Shown here piece after piece: positions 1 through 7,089 of a DNA stretch of 11,180 bases (position 1 is its first letter; each line of letters opens with the position of its first letter). The notes under the pieces are model-generated. The model was not told where the DNA came from. It ran no database searches and saw only the letters and a list, made by a program, of their open reading frames with translations. The position numbers and the translations under genes were made by a program. Source of the DNA: Cytophagales bacterium (GTDB lineage Bacteria > Bacteroidota > Bacteroidia > Cytophagales > Cyclobacteriaceae); the NCBI GenBank assembly GCA_003500135.1, contig DNTA01000220.1, positions 1 to 11,180 on the forward strand. Direction: 5' to 3'.

Positions 1-93
1 TCTGAGGATGGTCTAATTAATTGATTTTATTGGTTATTTTCAGATGTACAAACCATACAACCCTTTTCTTACTTTTTGATAAATTTCTGAAGG

Positions 94-600
94 ATGAAAC
101 ATTTTTTAAGCATCTTGATATGTGTGGTATTTTTCAACACCAGTTTTGCACAGAAAGCAAAATATCAAAGCATATTTATTTACAACTTTAGTAAATATGT
201 AAAGTGGCCCGAACACGAAGGCAACGGTGGATTTATTATTGGTGTTTTAGGCAATTCTGAAATACAGAAATCGCTGGAAGATATGGCGGCTATGAAAAAG
301 TCAACTCAGGGTTTAAACATCAATGTAATAAAATATAGCGACATATCGGAAATTCAGCCGTGTCATATGCTTATCGTTGCTGACAACCGTTTATCATCGA
401 TGCCGGAATTGCAATCAATGCCAGAACTGAAAAATGCATTGATCATAACTGATGAACCTGGCATGGCCAAAAAAGGATCAATTATAAATTTCGTTGAAAA
501 AGACGGTAAAACTCGCTTCGAATTAAATTCCAGTGAAGCAGAGAAAAAGGAACTAAAAGTTTCAACTTCGTTAACTACTATGGCAATTTTAGTTGAATAA
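94..600 (+). CDS. YfiR/DUF4154 family secreted protein
   Basis: This 168-residue protein looks like a YfiR (DUF4154) family member. The best-known relative, Pseudomonas YfiR, is a periplasmic protein that restrains the diguanylate cyclase YfiN; in Bacteroidota such proteins often occur near sensor kinases and their role is not settled. Residues 1-19 form a signal peptide (hydrophobic core 4-15, probable cleavage after SFA). The family pattern follows: an early IYNFSKYVKWP segment (29-39), a Rossmann-like IIGVLGN strand and turn (48-54), a central LIVAD strand (93-97), and a C-terminal INFVEKDGKTRFELN block (131-145) followed by a lysine-rich helix. The length is typical of the family. The ATG at 94 is the only start that keeps the whole signal peptide. 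A TACTTTTTG box at 70-78 is near a Bacteroidota -7 element but is one base too long. No partner cyclase or kinase is visible in the window; the upstream side is cut off. Confidence 0.85.
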   Translation: MKHFLSILICVVFFNTSFAQKAKYQSIFIYNFSKYVKWPEHEGNGGFIIGVLGNSEIQKSLEDMAAMKKSTQGLNINVIKYSDISEIQPCHMLIVADNRLSSMPELQSMPELKNALIITDEPGMAKKGSIINFVEKDGKTRFELNSSEAEKKELKVSTSLTTMAILVE

Positions 601-774
601 CTAACATTTTTACCAAAATCTTACATGCCTTAGACTCTTCTTTTTCATGAGCAATAATTACGCTCATTACTCCCCATTCCTTACTTCACCATTTAAAAAA
701 CAAACTAATTGCCCTTCATTCATCCTGATTAATTCCCTTTTCATCGAAATAAAAATGTATTATTTAAAGAATTA

Positions 775-806
775 ATTGTCTTGATTCATCCTTTTTCTTA
801 TAATTG
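775..806 (+). promoter_or_regulatory. Probable Bacteroidota-type promoter of the TerB-like gene
   Basis: ATTG at 775-778, a 20-base spacer, then TATAATTG at 799-806. Against the Bacteroidota consensus TTTG-N19-21-TAnnTTTG this misses one base in each box. The second box also reads as a perfect TATAAT. Transcription would start near 812, which excludes the upstream TTG/ATG starts and supports translation from 849 with a leader of about 37 bases. Confidence 0.45.
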
Positions 807-848
807 ATGTATAAAATTACACAAGTAAGTACTTTTAAATTCATCAAC

Positions 849-1292
849 ATGACTACATCAGCGAATAGGCGCTCAGGATATAAGAAGGGATTGATAGCCT
901 TATACTACTTGTTGATTCACGCAGATGGAAAAATAAGTGACCGTGAAGTTCAAATGGGCACATTGATGCAAAAGGCTGAAGACATAGAGATCGACTTTTT
1001 TGAAGAAATCATGAAACAAAGTGAGAATATAGACAATGAAACACTTCTGAAAAATTCAATTGTTCTTTTGAATACCTGCTCATATGAACAAAAAGTACGT
1101 AGTATTGCGTGGCTTAGTGTAATTGCCAATAGTGATGGATTTATGGACAGGGAAGAGTGGTCTTTAATTTACAGAATTTACAATAATGAATTAAAAGTGT
1201 CTTTGGATGACATTTTAGAATGTCAAAAGCTCTTACCAAAGATTTATGATATGGAAGATAACAATTACTACCAGTACATTGCTTCCGAATAA
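849..1292 (+). CDS. TerB-like (tellurite resistance family) cytoplasmic protein
   Basis: The protein of 147 residues (from ATG 849) has the all-helical TerB-like pattern: two similar halves, each with a helix ending in an acidic, possibly metal-binding loop. The first is ALYYLLIHADGKISDRE and the second is IAWLSVIANSDGFMDREEW. The xADGxxxxxE and xSDGxxxxEE motifs match the TerB/DjlA-N-terminal fold. There is no signal peptide or membrane segment, so it is probably cytoplasmic. TerB proteins are associated with stress responses and membrane-linked complexes, but no ter genes lie nearby, so I assign no specific function. The frame is open further upstream (TTG at 804, ATG at 807). I chose 849 because a probable promoter occupies 775-806 and would place transcription start after 807, and because the family homology begins a few residues after Met at 849. 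It follows the YfiR-type gene by about 250 bp and is probably transcribed separately. Confidence 0.7.
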   Translation: MTTSANRRSGYKKGLIALYYLLIHADGKISDREVQMGTLMQKAEDIEIDFFEEIMKQSENIDNETLLKNSIVLLNTCSYEQKVRSIAWLSVIANSDGFMDREEWSLIYRIYNNELKVSLDDILECQKLLPKIYDMEDNNYYQYIASE

Positions 1293-1317
1293 ATTAATTA
1301 CAAAGTTGGCCCATTTC

Positions 1318-1345
1318 ATCCCTTGAATAAGGGGATTTATATTTT
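1318..1345 (+). terminator. Weak candidate terminator after the TerB-like gene
   Basis: ATCCCTT (1318-1324) pairs with AAGGGGAT (1329-1336) with one bulged G and a GAAT loop, followed by TTATATTTT. The hairpin begins 25 bases after the stop codon at 1292. The stem is short and the T-run interrupted, so this is only a candidate. Confidence 0.35.
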
Positions 1346-1389
1346 CACCCTACCTGAACCACCATTTTTCAAATTCAATTGGTAATCTC

Positions 1390-1430
1390 GCTGAAAAGCT
1401 TGTTTCGCATCTTTAATTTTGCAAAATTAA
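1390..1430 (+). promoter_or_regulatory. Candidate GH92 promoter overlapped by an 18-bp perfect palindrome
   Basis: TAATTTTG at 1414-1421 is an exact match to the Bacteroidota -7 box TAnnTTTG; the -33 position, 20 bases upstream, reads GCTG (1390-1393), a poor match to TTTG. The box lies inside a perfect 18-bp palindrome, TTAATTTTGCAAAATTAA, at 1413-1430, so a repressor or activator dimer bound there would contact the promoter directly. A start near 1428 gives a leader of about 40 bases to the GH92 ATG. Confidence 0.4.
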
Positions 1431-1468
1431 GCGCGAAATAAAGGGGAAATAAGAGCTTTTTACCATAC

Positions 1469-3787
1469 ATGCCTTCTTGGAAATACTTATACAAATCACT
1501 TATATTCAGTGTTTTAATTCTGAATTCGTGTACCTTGCGTGACTTGTCAACGGTCGACCAGGGTAAAAATAATCTCATCAAGTATGCCAATCCGTTGATC
1601 GGCGCCGAAAGTACTTTCGAATTATCCAGTGGTAATACCTATCCGGCAGTAGCCCTGCCGTTTGGCATGAATTTCTGGACGCCTCAAACCTCTGTAAATG
1701 AAGACAAATGGCTATACAACTACGATGCCCGTAAAATTTCAGGGTTTCGGTGTACCCATCAGCCCAGTCCATGGATGGGAGATTATGGAGCCTTTAGCAT
1801 TATGCCTATGACCGGTTCATTGTTTCTGAACGATGAGCAGCGTGCATCAGAGTTTTCACATGCCGAAGAAGTGGCTACTCCTTATTATTATAAGGCAAAC
1901 CTCAAAAAGTATGATATTGATGTGGAAATGACACCAACCACAAGAGGCGCCCTTTTTAATTTCACCTTTCCCGAATCACAGTCATCATACATTTTACTGG
2001 ATGCCCTACCAGGAGAATCATTTATCAGGGTATTGCCGGAACAGCAGAAAATAGTAGGTTATACCAGGAATAACTCCGGAGGCGTTCCTTCTAACTTTGC
2101 CTGTTATTTTGTAATTGCTTTTGATAAGCCACTACTCTCCTACACCACCTGGAATGAGGAATCTTTAAAGGCCATGAACAATGAGATCACTGGTAAACAC
2201 TGTGGTGCAGCAGTGAAATTCAGCACTTCTCGCAATGAAGAAATCGAACTTCGAGTTGCCACCTCTTTTATTAGCATCCAACAGGCACAAATCAATTTCA
2301 ATCGTGAAGTAGAACGATTCACATTTGACCAGGTCAAAATCAAGGCCAATCAAATCTGGAATACTGAACTGAATAAGATTAAGCTCGAAGGCAGTACTAA
2401 CGAACAAAATACTAGCTTTTACACGGCCTATTACCGTATGCTATTATTTCCACGAAAGTTATTCGAATATGACGAAGATGGCCGGATGGTGCACTACAGC
2501 CCATATGACGGACAGGTACATGACGGTTATTTATATGGCGACATTGGCATGTGGGATGCCTTCAGGGAAGTATTTCCTTTTTTCACAATTATGTACCCTG
2601 AAATAACGGGAAATGTGATCAACGGTCTGCTTAATGCATATCGGGAAGGAGGCTGGCTACCTGTGTGGCCGAGTCCCGGATATCGAAAAGTAATGATCGG
2701 TTCGCACGCTGCCAGTCTTTTTGCCGATGCTTATATAAAAAATATTCGAAACTTTGATTATGATCTTGCCTACCAGGCCATGAAAAAGGATGCCATTGTA
2801 ATTCCACCCAAATATGCCCCCGGACGTGACGGCCTGAAAGATTACAATGAAATAGGTTACCTGCCTTACCCTGACTATAAAGAAAGCGTATCCAAAACCC
2901 TTGAATACTCTTACGACGACTTTTGCATATGGCGTATGGCAAATGACATGGATCGCCTGGATGATATGGCACTTTATCGCATCAAAGCCCTCAATTATAA
3001 AAATGTTTTTGACTCCACTTCCAATTTCATGAGAGGTCGATACAGAGATGGCTCCTGGCTCACCCCTTTCAGCCCGATTGAATGGGGAGGGCCCTACACG
3101 GAAGGTAACGCGTGGCACTATACCTGGTCAGTACAGCATGACCCGCAGGGTTTAATTGACCTTATGGGTGGCAATGATCAATTTGTGGCCAAGCTGGACT
3201 CACTTTTTAATATCCCATCAGAATTCAAAGTGGGCACGTATAAACGTGTGATCCATGAAATGACTGAAATGGTATTAACCGATATGGGACAGTATAATCA
3301 TGGTAACCAACCCGTGCACCACGTGCCTTATCTCTACAGCTATGCCGGGCAGCCATGGAAGACACAACACAGGGTCAGAAAAATACTCACGGAATTATAT
3401 AACGCAAATGTGGACGGCTACCCTGGCGATGAAGATAATGGTTCATTATCGGGTTGGTATATTTTCTCCTCTTTGGGTTTTTTCCCTGTTTGCCCGGGCA
3501 GCGGTGAATATGTTTTTGGAGCTCCGTTATTTAAAAAAGCCACTATTCAGTTGGGAAATGGCAAAAATATGGTGATTGAAGCTCCTGAAAACAGTTCGGA
3601 GAATTATTATGTCGAAAACGTGGAGATCAATGGTGAGCGCATTGAACGGAACTACCTCACACACAACGAGCTGATGAACGGAGGAAAAATTACATTTGAT
3701 ATGGATAATAAACCCAATAAAAAACGGGGAACCGATCCGGAAGACTCCCCGTTTTCGCTCACCAACTGGATCAGCCGTGAGCAATAA
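1469..3787 (+). CDS. GH92 family alpha-mannosidase, lipoprotein
   Basis: A glycoside hydrolase family 92 exo-alpha-mannosidase of 772 residues; the family is calcium-dependent and inverting and trims alpha-mannosides from N-glycans or mannans. The first 21 residues are a lipoprotein signal with lipobox LNSC (Cys21), placing it in the periplasm or on the cell surface. The N-terminal beta-sandwich begins around 38 with YANPLIG, SGNTYPAVALPFGM (54-67) and GFRCTHQPSPWMGDYG (92-107). The (alpha/alpha)6 catalytic domain holds TEGNAWHYTWSVQHD (544-558), GNQPVHHVPYLY (612-623) and GYPGDEDNGSLSGWY (650-664). Glu545 is the expected general acid, Asp654 and Asp656 the base pair; in Bt3990 numbering as I recall it these are 533, 642 and 644, a constant offset of 12. 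His596-Glu597 has the same offset from the His584-Glu585 pair linked to alpha-1,2 specificity. The C-terminal PNKKRGTDPEDSPFS is also typical. The stop lies 4 bp from that of the convergent DUF4097 gene. Confidence 0.95.
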   Translation: MPSWKYLYKSLIFSVLILNSCTLRDLSTVDQGKNNLIKYANPLIGAESTFELSSGNTYPAVALPFGMNFWTPQTSVNEDKWLYNYDARKISGFRCTHQPSPWMGDYGAFSIMPMTGSLFLNDEQRASEFSHAEEVATPYYYKANLKKYDIDVEMTPTTRGALFNFTFPESQSSYILLDALPGESFIRVLPEQQKIVGYTRNNSGGVPSNFACYFVIAFDKPLLSYTTWNEESLKAMNNEITGKHCGAAVKFSTSRNEEIELRVATSFISIQQAQINFNREVERFTFDQVKIKANQIWNTELNKIKLEGSTNEQNTSFYTAYYRMLLFPRKLFEYDEDGRMVHYSPYDGQVHDGYLYGDIGMWDAFREVFPFFTIMYPEITGNVINGLLNAYREGGWLPVWPSPGYRKVMIGSHAASLFADAYIKNIRNFDYDLAYQAMKKDAIVIPPKYAPGRDGLKDYNEIGYLPYPDYKESVSKTLEYSYDDFCIWRMANDMDRLDDMALYRIKALNYKNVFDSTSNFMRGRYRDGSWLTPFSPIEWGGPYTEGNAWHYTWSVQHDPQGLIDLMGGNDQFVAKLDSLFNIPSEFKVGTYKRVIHEMTEMVLTDMGQYNHGNQPVHHVPYLYSYAGQPWKTQHRVRKILTELYNANVDGYPGDEDNGSLSGWYIFSSLGFFPVCPGSGEYVFGAPLFKKATIQLGNGKNMVIEAPENSSENYYVENVEINGERIERNYLTHNELMNGGKITFDMDNKPNKKRGTDPEDSPFSLTNWISREQ
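3716..3755 (-). terminator. Intrinsic terminator for the DUF4097 gene, inside the GH92 coding sequence
   Basis: AAAACGGGGA (3721-3730) and TCCCCGTTTT (3746-3755) form a perfect 10-bp stem with a 15-base loop. Read on the minus strand it is followed by TTTTTTATT (3724 down to 3716, partly in the stem), a good intrinsic terminator 37 bases past the DUF4097 stop codon. On the plus strand the T-run is only the four bases of the stem, so termination of GH92 there would be weak and would cut off its own 3' end. The same bases encode the conserved C-terminal PNKKRGTDPEDSPF of GH92. Confidence 0.65.
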
Positions 3788-3791
3788 TTAT

Positions 3792-4712
3792 TTAGTGAAA
3801 ATCCAGGTGAACGCCACCACCTGAAGTTGCAAGCGTTACCGGAATACCACCTCCATTCATTCTTCCTTTCACGCGGTCGCGCTTTGCTTCACCACTGAAA
3901 TTGGAAAGTTGTACATCTACGTTATTTCCTCTTAAATCGAGATCAAGCCCGAGGTTTGCCGGCATGTTTACACGAATACCACCTCCGCTTGTTTTTAAGG
4001 TGATTGCACCTTCTGCCTCGGTTAAATCAGCGGAAATACCACCACCACTGGTTGTCGCATCGATGCTTCCGGCCAATCTATCAAGCCGGATAGAGCCGCC
4101 ACTGGTATTCAGTTTAAAATCACCTTTACCATCATTGACTGATATTGAACCACCACTTGTACGTGCATCAATACTTCCTATATAACGTTCTATATTTATG
4201 CTTCCACCGGAAGTAACCGCATCAGTTGTGCCATCAACTTCTTTAATCTTAATACTTCCACCACTTGTTTTCAATTCCTGCCTACCTTTTAAACCGGCCA
4301 TTGTAATTGACCCTCCACTTGTATGAAGCGTACTTGACACATTTGAAGGTACAAAAACTTTGAATGAGATATTTAACCCATTATTCCAACCTCCTCCTGT
4401 TTTTTTGGCCCTGGCTATTAATGTGTTACCCTCCATAGCGATCTTAATGTCGTAGTTGTCTAGTTTTGATTTGATACTTCCTCTGTTTTTGCTACCCCAA
4501 TTGGTCTTTACATACATTTCCACTTTGGCATTTTTGAGTTCACCACCATAAACCGTAATGGAACCACCAGAAGTACCAACATCAACATTTTTTATATTGT
4601 CAGCATTAAAAACTTCAGTGCGATATGGGTCGCCAGCGAAACTATTGCAGGCAATTAAGCTCGTTAAGAAAACAATCGCGGGAAATGTGTTAAGTTGAAT
4701 GATCCGTTTCAT
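3792..4712 (-). CDS. DUF4097-type beta-solenoid lipoprotein with TSGGS repeats
   Basis: The protein of 306 residues resembles DUF4097 family proteins, predicted exported beta-strand repeat proteins of unknown role, often encoded near anti-sigma/adhesin-like genes in Bacteroidota. A hydrophobic N-terminus (4-21) ends in LIAC (Cys22), a plausible lipobox. Residues 25-125 form a less regular beta-rich part with one TSGGS at 47. TSGG then recurs at 131, 149, 167, 185, 203 and 221, spaced exactly 18 residues, followed by 241 and 297 and a related NGGGIP at 286. Each unit reads TSGGSI followed by a charged strand and turn, consistent with one coil of a beta-helix. No catalytic motif is visible. It is transcribed divergently from GH97 (130 bp between starts) and convergently with GH92, so it is probably not co-transcribed with either. 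A role in surface binding or envelope structure is possible but is not shown by the sequence. Confidence 0.8.
   Translation of the reverse strand: MKRIIQLNTFPAIVFLTSLIACNSFAGDPYRTEVFNADNIKNVDVGTSGGSITVYGGELKNAKVEMYVKTNWGSKNRGSIKSKLDNYDIKIAMEGNTLIARAKKTGGGWNNGLNISFKVFVPSNVSSTLHTSGGSITMAGLKGRQELKTSGGSIKIKEVDGTTDAVTSGGSINIERYIGSIDARTSGGSISVNDGKGDFKLNTSGGSIRLDRLAGSIDATTSGGGISADLTEAEGAITLKTSGGGIRVNMPANLGLDLDLRGNNVDVQLSNFSGEAKRDRVKGRMNGGGIPVTLATSGGGVHLDFH
3975..4322 (-). repeat. Tandem 54-bp (18-residue) coding repeats in the DUF4097 protein
   Basis: Residues 131-246 contain seven TSGG(S/G)I units. The first six are spaced exactly 54 bp and the last 60 bp. The DNA units have diverged strongly: the same serine is written AGT, AGC, TCA, TCC or TCT in different copies and the glycines vary at the third base. 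The period is therefore kept at protein level and the array is not a recent DNA duplication. Confidence 0.85.
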
Positions 4713-4779
4713 AATTAAAGTTTTGAGTTTATTAATTAGATAACCTTTTTATGAAAATGGTTGCATATACTGTTTTCTA

Positions 4780-4811
4780 TTTGATTAATATTTCAAAATG
4801 TGATACTTTAA
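4780..4811 (+). promoter_or_regulatory. Candidate GH97 promoter
   Basis: TTTG at 4780-4783, a 20-base spacer and TACTTTAA at 4804-4811 match the -33 box exactly and the -7 box TAnnTTTG at four of six fixed positions. Transcription would begin near 4818, about 25 bases before the ATG. The spacer holds a sequence (4785-4802) partly similar to the palindrome on the GH92 promoter. The 130-bp region 4713-4842 also serves the divergent DUF4097 gene, for which I find no convincing promoter box. Confidence 0.35.
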
Positions 4812-4842
4812 ATCCATTAACCAATCGAAAAACGTATAAATA

Positions 4843-6984
4843 ATGAAAAATCTCATCAAAGCTTTTATTTTATTGGGTATGACCAGTATGTATTGGGCAT
4901 GTCAACCCTCCGGTGAAGGAGCGTTTGAACCTGTAACGGTCAAATCACCTTCTGAAACACTTGAATTGAATTTCTTTTTGAGTGAAAGTGGAAGGCCTGG
5001 ATACATGCTGTATTTGAAAAACCAGGTGGTCATAGATTCATCATTTCTGGGCCTCGAATTCAAAAATTCGGCTCCCTTGATGGAAAATTTTGAGGTCTTA
5101 ACCGTTGATATTGAGGGCATTTCGGAAACATGGGAAAGAAAATGGGGAGAGACCAGGGAAGTAAAAAATGACTACAAACATCTGAAAGTCAGCCTGAAAG
5201 AAAAAACAGCAGACGCTCGTCTACTAAACCTTTCATTTAAGCTTTACGACGACGGTCTGGGATTTCGTTATGAAGCGCCTGAGCAAAATGGGTTGGGCGA
5301 AGTAGAAATAATGGATGAAAAAACCGAATTTAAACTTACCGGCGACCATATGTCGTGGTGGATTCCGGGTGACTGGGAGATCTATGAACACCTTTACACG
5401 AAATCATTGGTAAGTGAAGTAGATGCCGGAGCCAAACGAAATAATGAATTCCTGGCCCAAACCTACATTCCCGATCCTGATGCCGTGAATACGCCTTATA
5501 CCATGAAAACAGAAGATGGCATTCACATTAGTATACACGAAGCCAATCTTACGGATTATGCCGGTATGACACTACATATTGATAAGGAAAACCTGACACT
5601 TAGCAGTGCGCTGGTGGCATGGGAAGATGGCACAAAAGTAAAAGCCAAAACCCCTTTTGTTTCGCCATGGCGCACCATTCAGGTATCTCCCAATGCCGGA
5701 GGGCTTATAGAATCCAATTTAATCGTCAATTTGAATGAACCGAACAAGCTTGATGACCTCTCCTACATAGAGCCGATGAAATATGTCGGTATTTGGTGGG
5801 AAATGCACCTTGGGGTAAGTTCCTGGGGCATGGAAGGTGGTAAGCATGGCGCAACCACTGAAAATGCCAAACGATACATTGATTTTGCGGCAGAAAATGG
5901 GTTCGGAGGCGTATTGATCGAAGGATGGAATACCGGCTGGGAACAATGGGTAGGAGATGAACGGGAAGGAATTTTCGATTGGCAAACACCTTATCCCGAT
6001 TTCGATATTGACGAGGTAGTGGCATATGGTAAAGAAAAGGACGTACAAATAATCGGGCACCATGAAACCTCGGGTGATGTTGGCAATTATGATGCGATGG
6101 TGGAAGATGCCATGGCTTTCTACAATGAAAAGGGTATTCATGCGGTAAAAACAGGATATGTGGGCACGCTTATCCCTCCTACCCACTATCACCACGGTCA
6201 ATGGATGGTAAATCACTATCGAAAGGTTGTGGAAGTGGCGGCAAAAAACAAAATAATGGTGAACGCCCATGAACCTATTAAAGCAACCGGAATAAGAAGG
6301 ACTTATCCGAATATGATTGCCAGGGAGGGATTAAGAGGACAAGAGTTTAATGCCTGGAGCGATGGAAACCCACCGGAGCACACCCTCATCATTCCGTTTA
6401 CAAGAATGCTGGGTGGCCCGATCGATTTCACCCCGGGTATATTTAACCTTAAACTAAGCAAATTGACCGGAAAGGTTGGTATGCACGAGGATAGAGACAC
6501 TATGTTCGAAAGTGAGGAGAGCTACAAGCCTGATAACCAAGTGAGTACAACCCTGGCCAAACAACTGGCTTTGTATGTCGTTTTGTATAGCCCTATTCAA
6601 ATGGCGGCCGATCTTCCACAACACTATGAAGGTCATCCTGCGTTTCAATTTATCCGTGATGTAGTAGTTAACTGGGAAACTTCGAAGATAATCAATGGTG
6701 AAGTTGGGGAATATATTACAACAGTACGAAAAGACCGTGACAGTGATGACTGGTTCCTCGGAAGCATCACCAACATTGAACCTCGGGATTTTGAGATTGC
6801 ACTCGATTTTCTCGACGAAGGAAAAGCTTATCAGGCTATAGTTTATAAAGATGGTGCAGATGCTCACTGGGATGATAACCCTCAATCATATGAAATTGAA
6901 GAAATGGAAGTAAAAAAAGGTGATCAATTAAATATTAAACTGGCGCCCGGTGGTGGGCAGGCCATATATTTTAAAGCAAAATAA
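4843..6984 (+). CDS. GH97 family alpha-glucosidase, SusB-like, inverting type
   Basis: A glycoside hydrolase family 97 enzyme of 713 residues, close in length and motifs to Bacteroides SusB, which releases glucose from alpha-glucans in the periplasm using calcium. The N-terminus is a signal sequence ending YWAC (Cys20), an imperfect lipobox. An N-terminal beta-sandwich (about 30-300) is followed by the (beta/alpha)8 barrel starting at KYVGIWWEMH (313-322), then GVLIEGWNTGWEQW (356-369), HHETSGD (406-412), IMVNAHEP (471-478), RTYPNMIAREGLRGQE (486-501) and PFTRMLGGPIDFTPGIF (518-534), and a C-terminal beta domain. Glu408, Glu477, Glu495 and Glu501 keep the spacings (69, 18, 6) of SusB Glu439, Glu508 (bases), Glu526 (calcium) and Glu532 (acid), numbering from memory. 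The glutamate in NAHE marks the inverting alpha-glucosidase subgroup rather than the retaining alpha-galactosidases, which use an aspartate nucleophile elsewhere. The exact substrate cannot be read from the sequence. Confidence 0.95.
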   Translation: MKNLIKAFILLGMTSMYWACQPSGEGAFEPVTVKSPSETLELNFFLSESGRPGYMLYLKNQVVIDSSFLGLEFKNSAPLMENFEVLTVDIEGISETWERKWGETREVKNDYKHLKVSLKEKTADARLLNLSFKLYDDGLGFRYEAPEQNGLGEVEIMDEKTEFKLTGDHMSWWIPGDWEIYEHLYTKSLVSEVDAGAKRNNEFLAQTYIPDPDAVNTPYTMKTEDGIHISIHEANLTDYAGMTLHIDKENLTLSSALVAWEDGTKVKAKTPFVSPWRTIQVSPNAGGLIESNLIVNLNEPNKLDDLSYIEPMKYVGIWWEMHLGVSSWGMEGGKHGATTENAKRYIDFAAENGFGGVLIEGWNTGWEQWVGDEREGIFDWQTPYPDFDIDEVVAYGKEKDVQIIGHHETSGDVGNYDAMVEDAMAFYNEKGIHAVKTGYVGTLIPPTHYHHGQWMVNHYRKVVEVAAKNKIMVNAHEPIKATGIRRTYPNMIAREGLRGQEFNAWSDGNPPEHTLIIPFTRMLGGPIDFTPGIFNLKLSKLTGKVGMHEDRDTMFESEESYKPDNQVSTTLAKQLALYVVLYSPIQMAADLPQHYEGHPAFQFIRDVVVNWETSKIINGEVGEYITTVRKDRDSDDWFLGSITNIEPRDFEIALDFLDEGKAYQAIVYKDGADAHWDDNPQSYEIEEMEVKKGDQLNIKLAPGGGQAIYFKAK

Positions 6985-6985
6985 T

Positions 6986-7024
6986 AAAGGGAAAAAGGGG
7001 GATGCATATGCCCCTTTCCCTTTT
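6986..7024 (+). terminator. Bidirectional terminator after GH97
   Basis: AAAGGG-AA-AAAGGGG (6986-7000) pairs with CCCCTTTCCCTTT (7011-7023) as a 13-bp stem with a 2-base bulge and a 10-base loop, beginning right behind the GH97 stop codon. T-rich sequence follows on both strands (TTTTATT on plus, TTTATTATTTT on minus), so it may also back up the minus-strand terminator at 7043-7075. Confidence 0.7.
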
Positions 7025-7042
7025 ATTCCTGTATATATAAAC

Positions 7043-7075
7043 AAAAAATGGGAAAGCTGATCAACATTCCCATTT
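7043..7075 (-). terminator. Intrinsic terminator of the yaaA operon
   Basis: AAATGGGAA (7046-7054) and TTCCCATTT (7067-7075) form a perfect 9-bp stem with a 12-base loop. Read on the minus strand the stem runs into TTTTTTGTTT, the classic U-tract. It starts 14 bases after the stop codon of the membrane protein gene that ends at 7090. Confidence 0.75.
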
Positions 7076-7089
7076 CTTATTTTCAAATA

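Noticed and set aside
1..93. Possible tail of an upstream gene at the window start (open until TGA at 22-24)
   Set aside because: Seven codons are too few to support a gene call.
647..667. Hairpin ATGAGC / GCTCAT after the YfiR-type gene
   Set aside because: The stem is only 6 bp with a 9-base loop and is not followed by a T-run on either strand, so it is not a convincing terminator.
3804..3823. Inverted repeat CAGGTG / CACCTG at the convergent gene junction
   Set aside because: It is short, lies in the codons for the final SGGGVHLDF of the DUF4097 protein and has no T-run, so coding explains it.
3901..4185. Plus-strand open frame with repeated PPLV opposite the DUF4097 gene
   Set aside because: The repetition is the antisense of the TSGGS repeats and not a separate repeat protein.
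3975..4322. CRISPR-like periodic repeats at 54-bp spacing
   Set aside because: The units are coding, strongly diverged at DNA level and contiguous, without identical repeats and unique spacers.
5719..6270. Long open frame on the minus strand inside GH97 (183 codons)
   Set aside because: It lies opposite conserved catalytic codons of GH97, has no promoter and its translation resembles no family; it is a shadow frame. The same holds for the minus-strand frames inside GH92 at 2631-3118.
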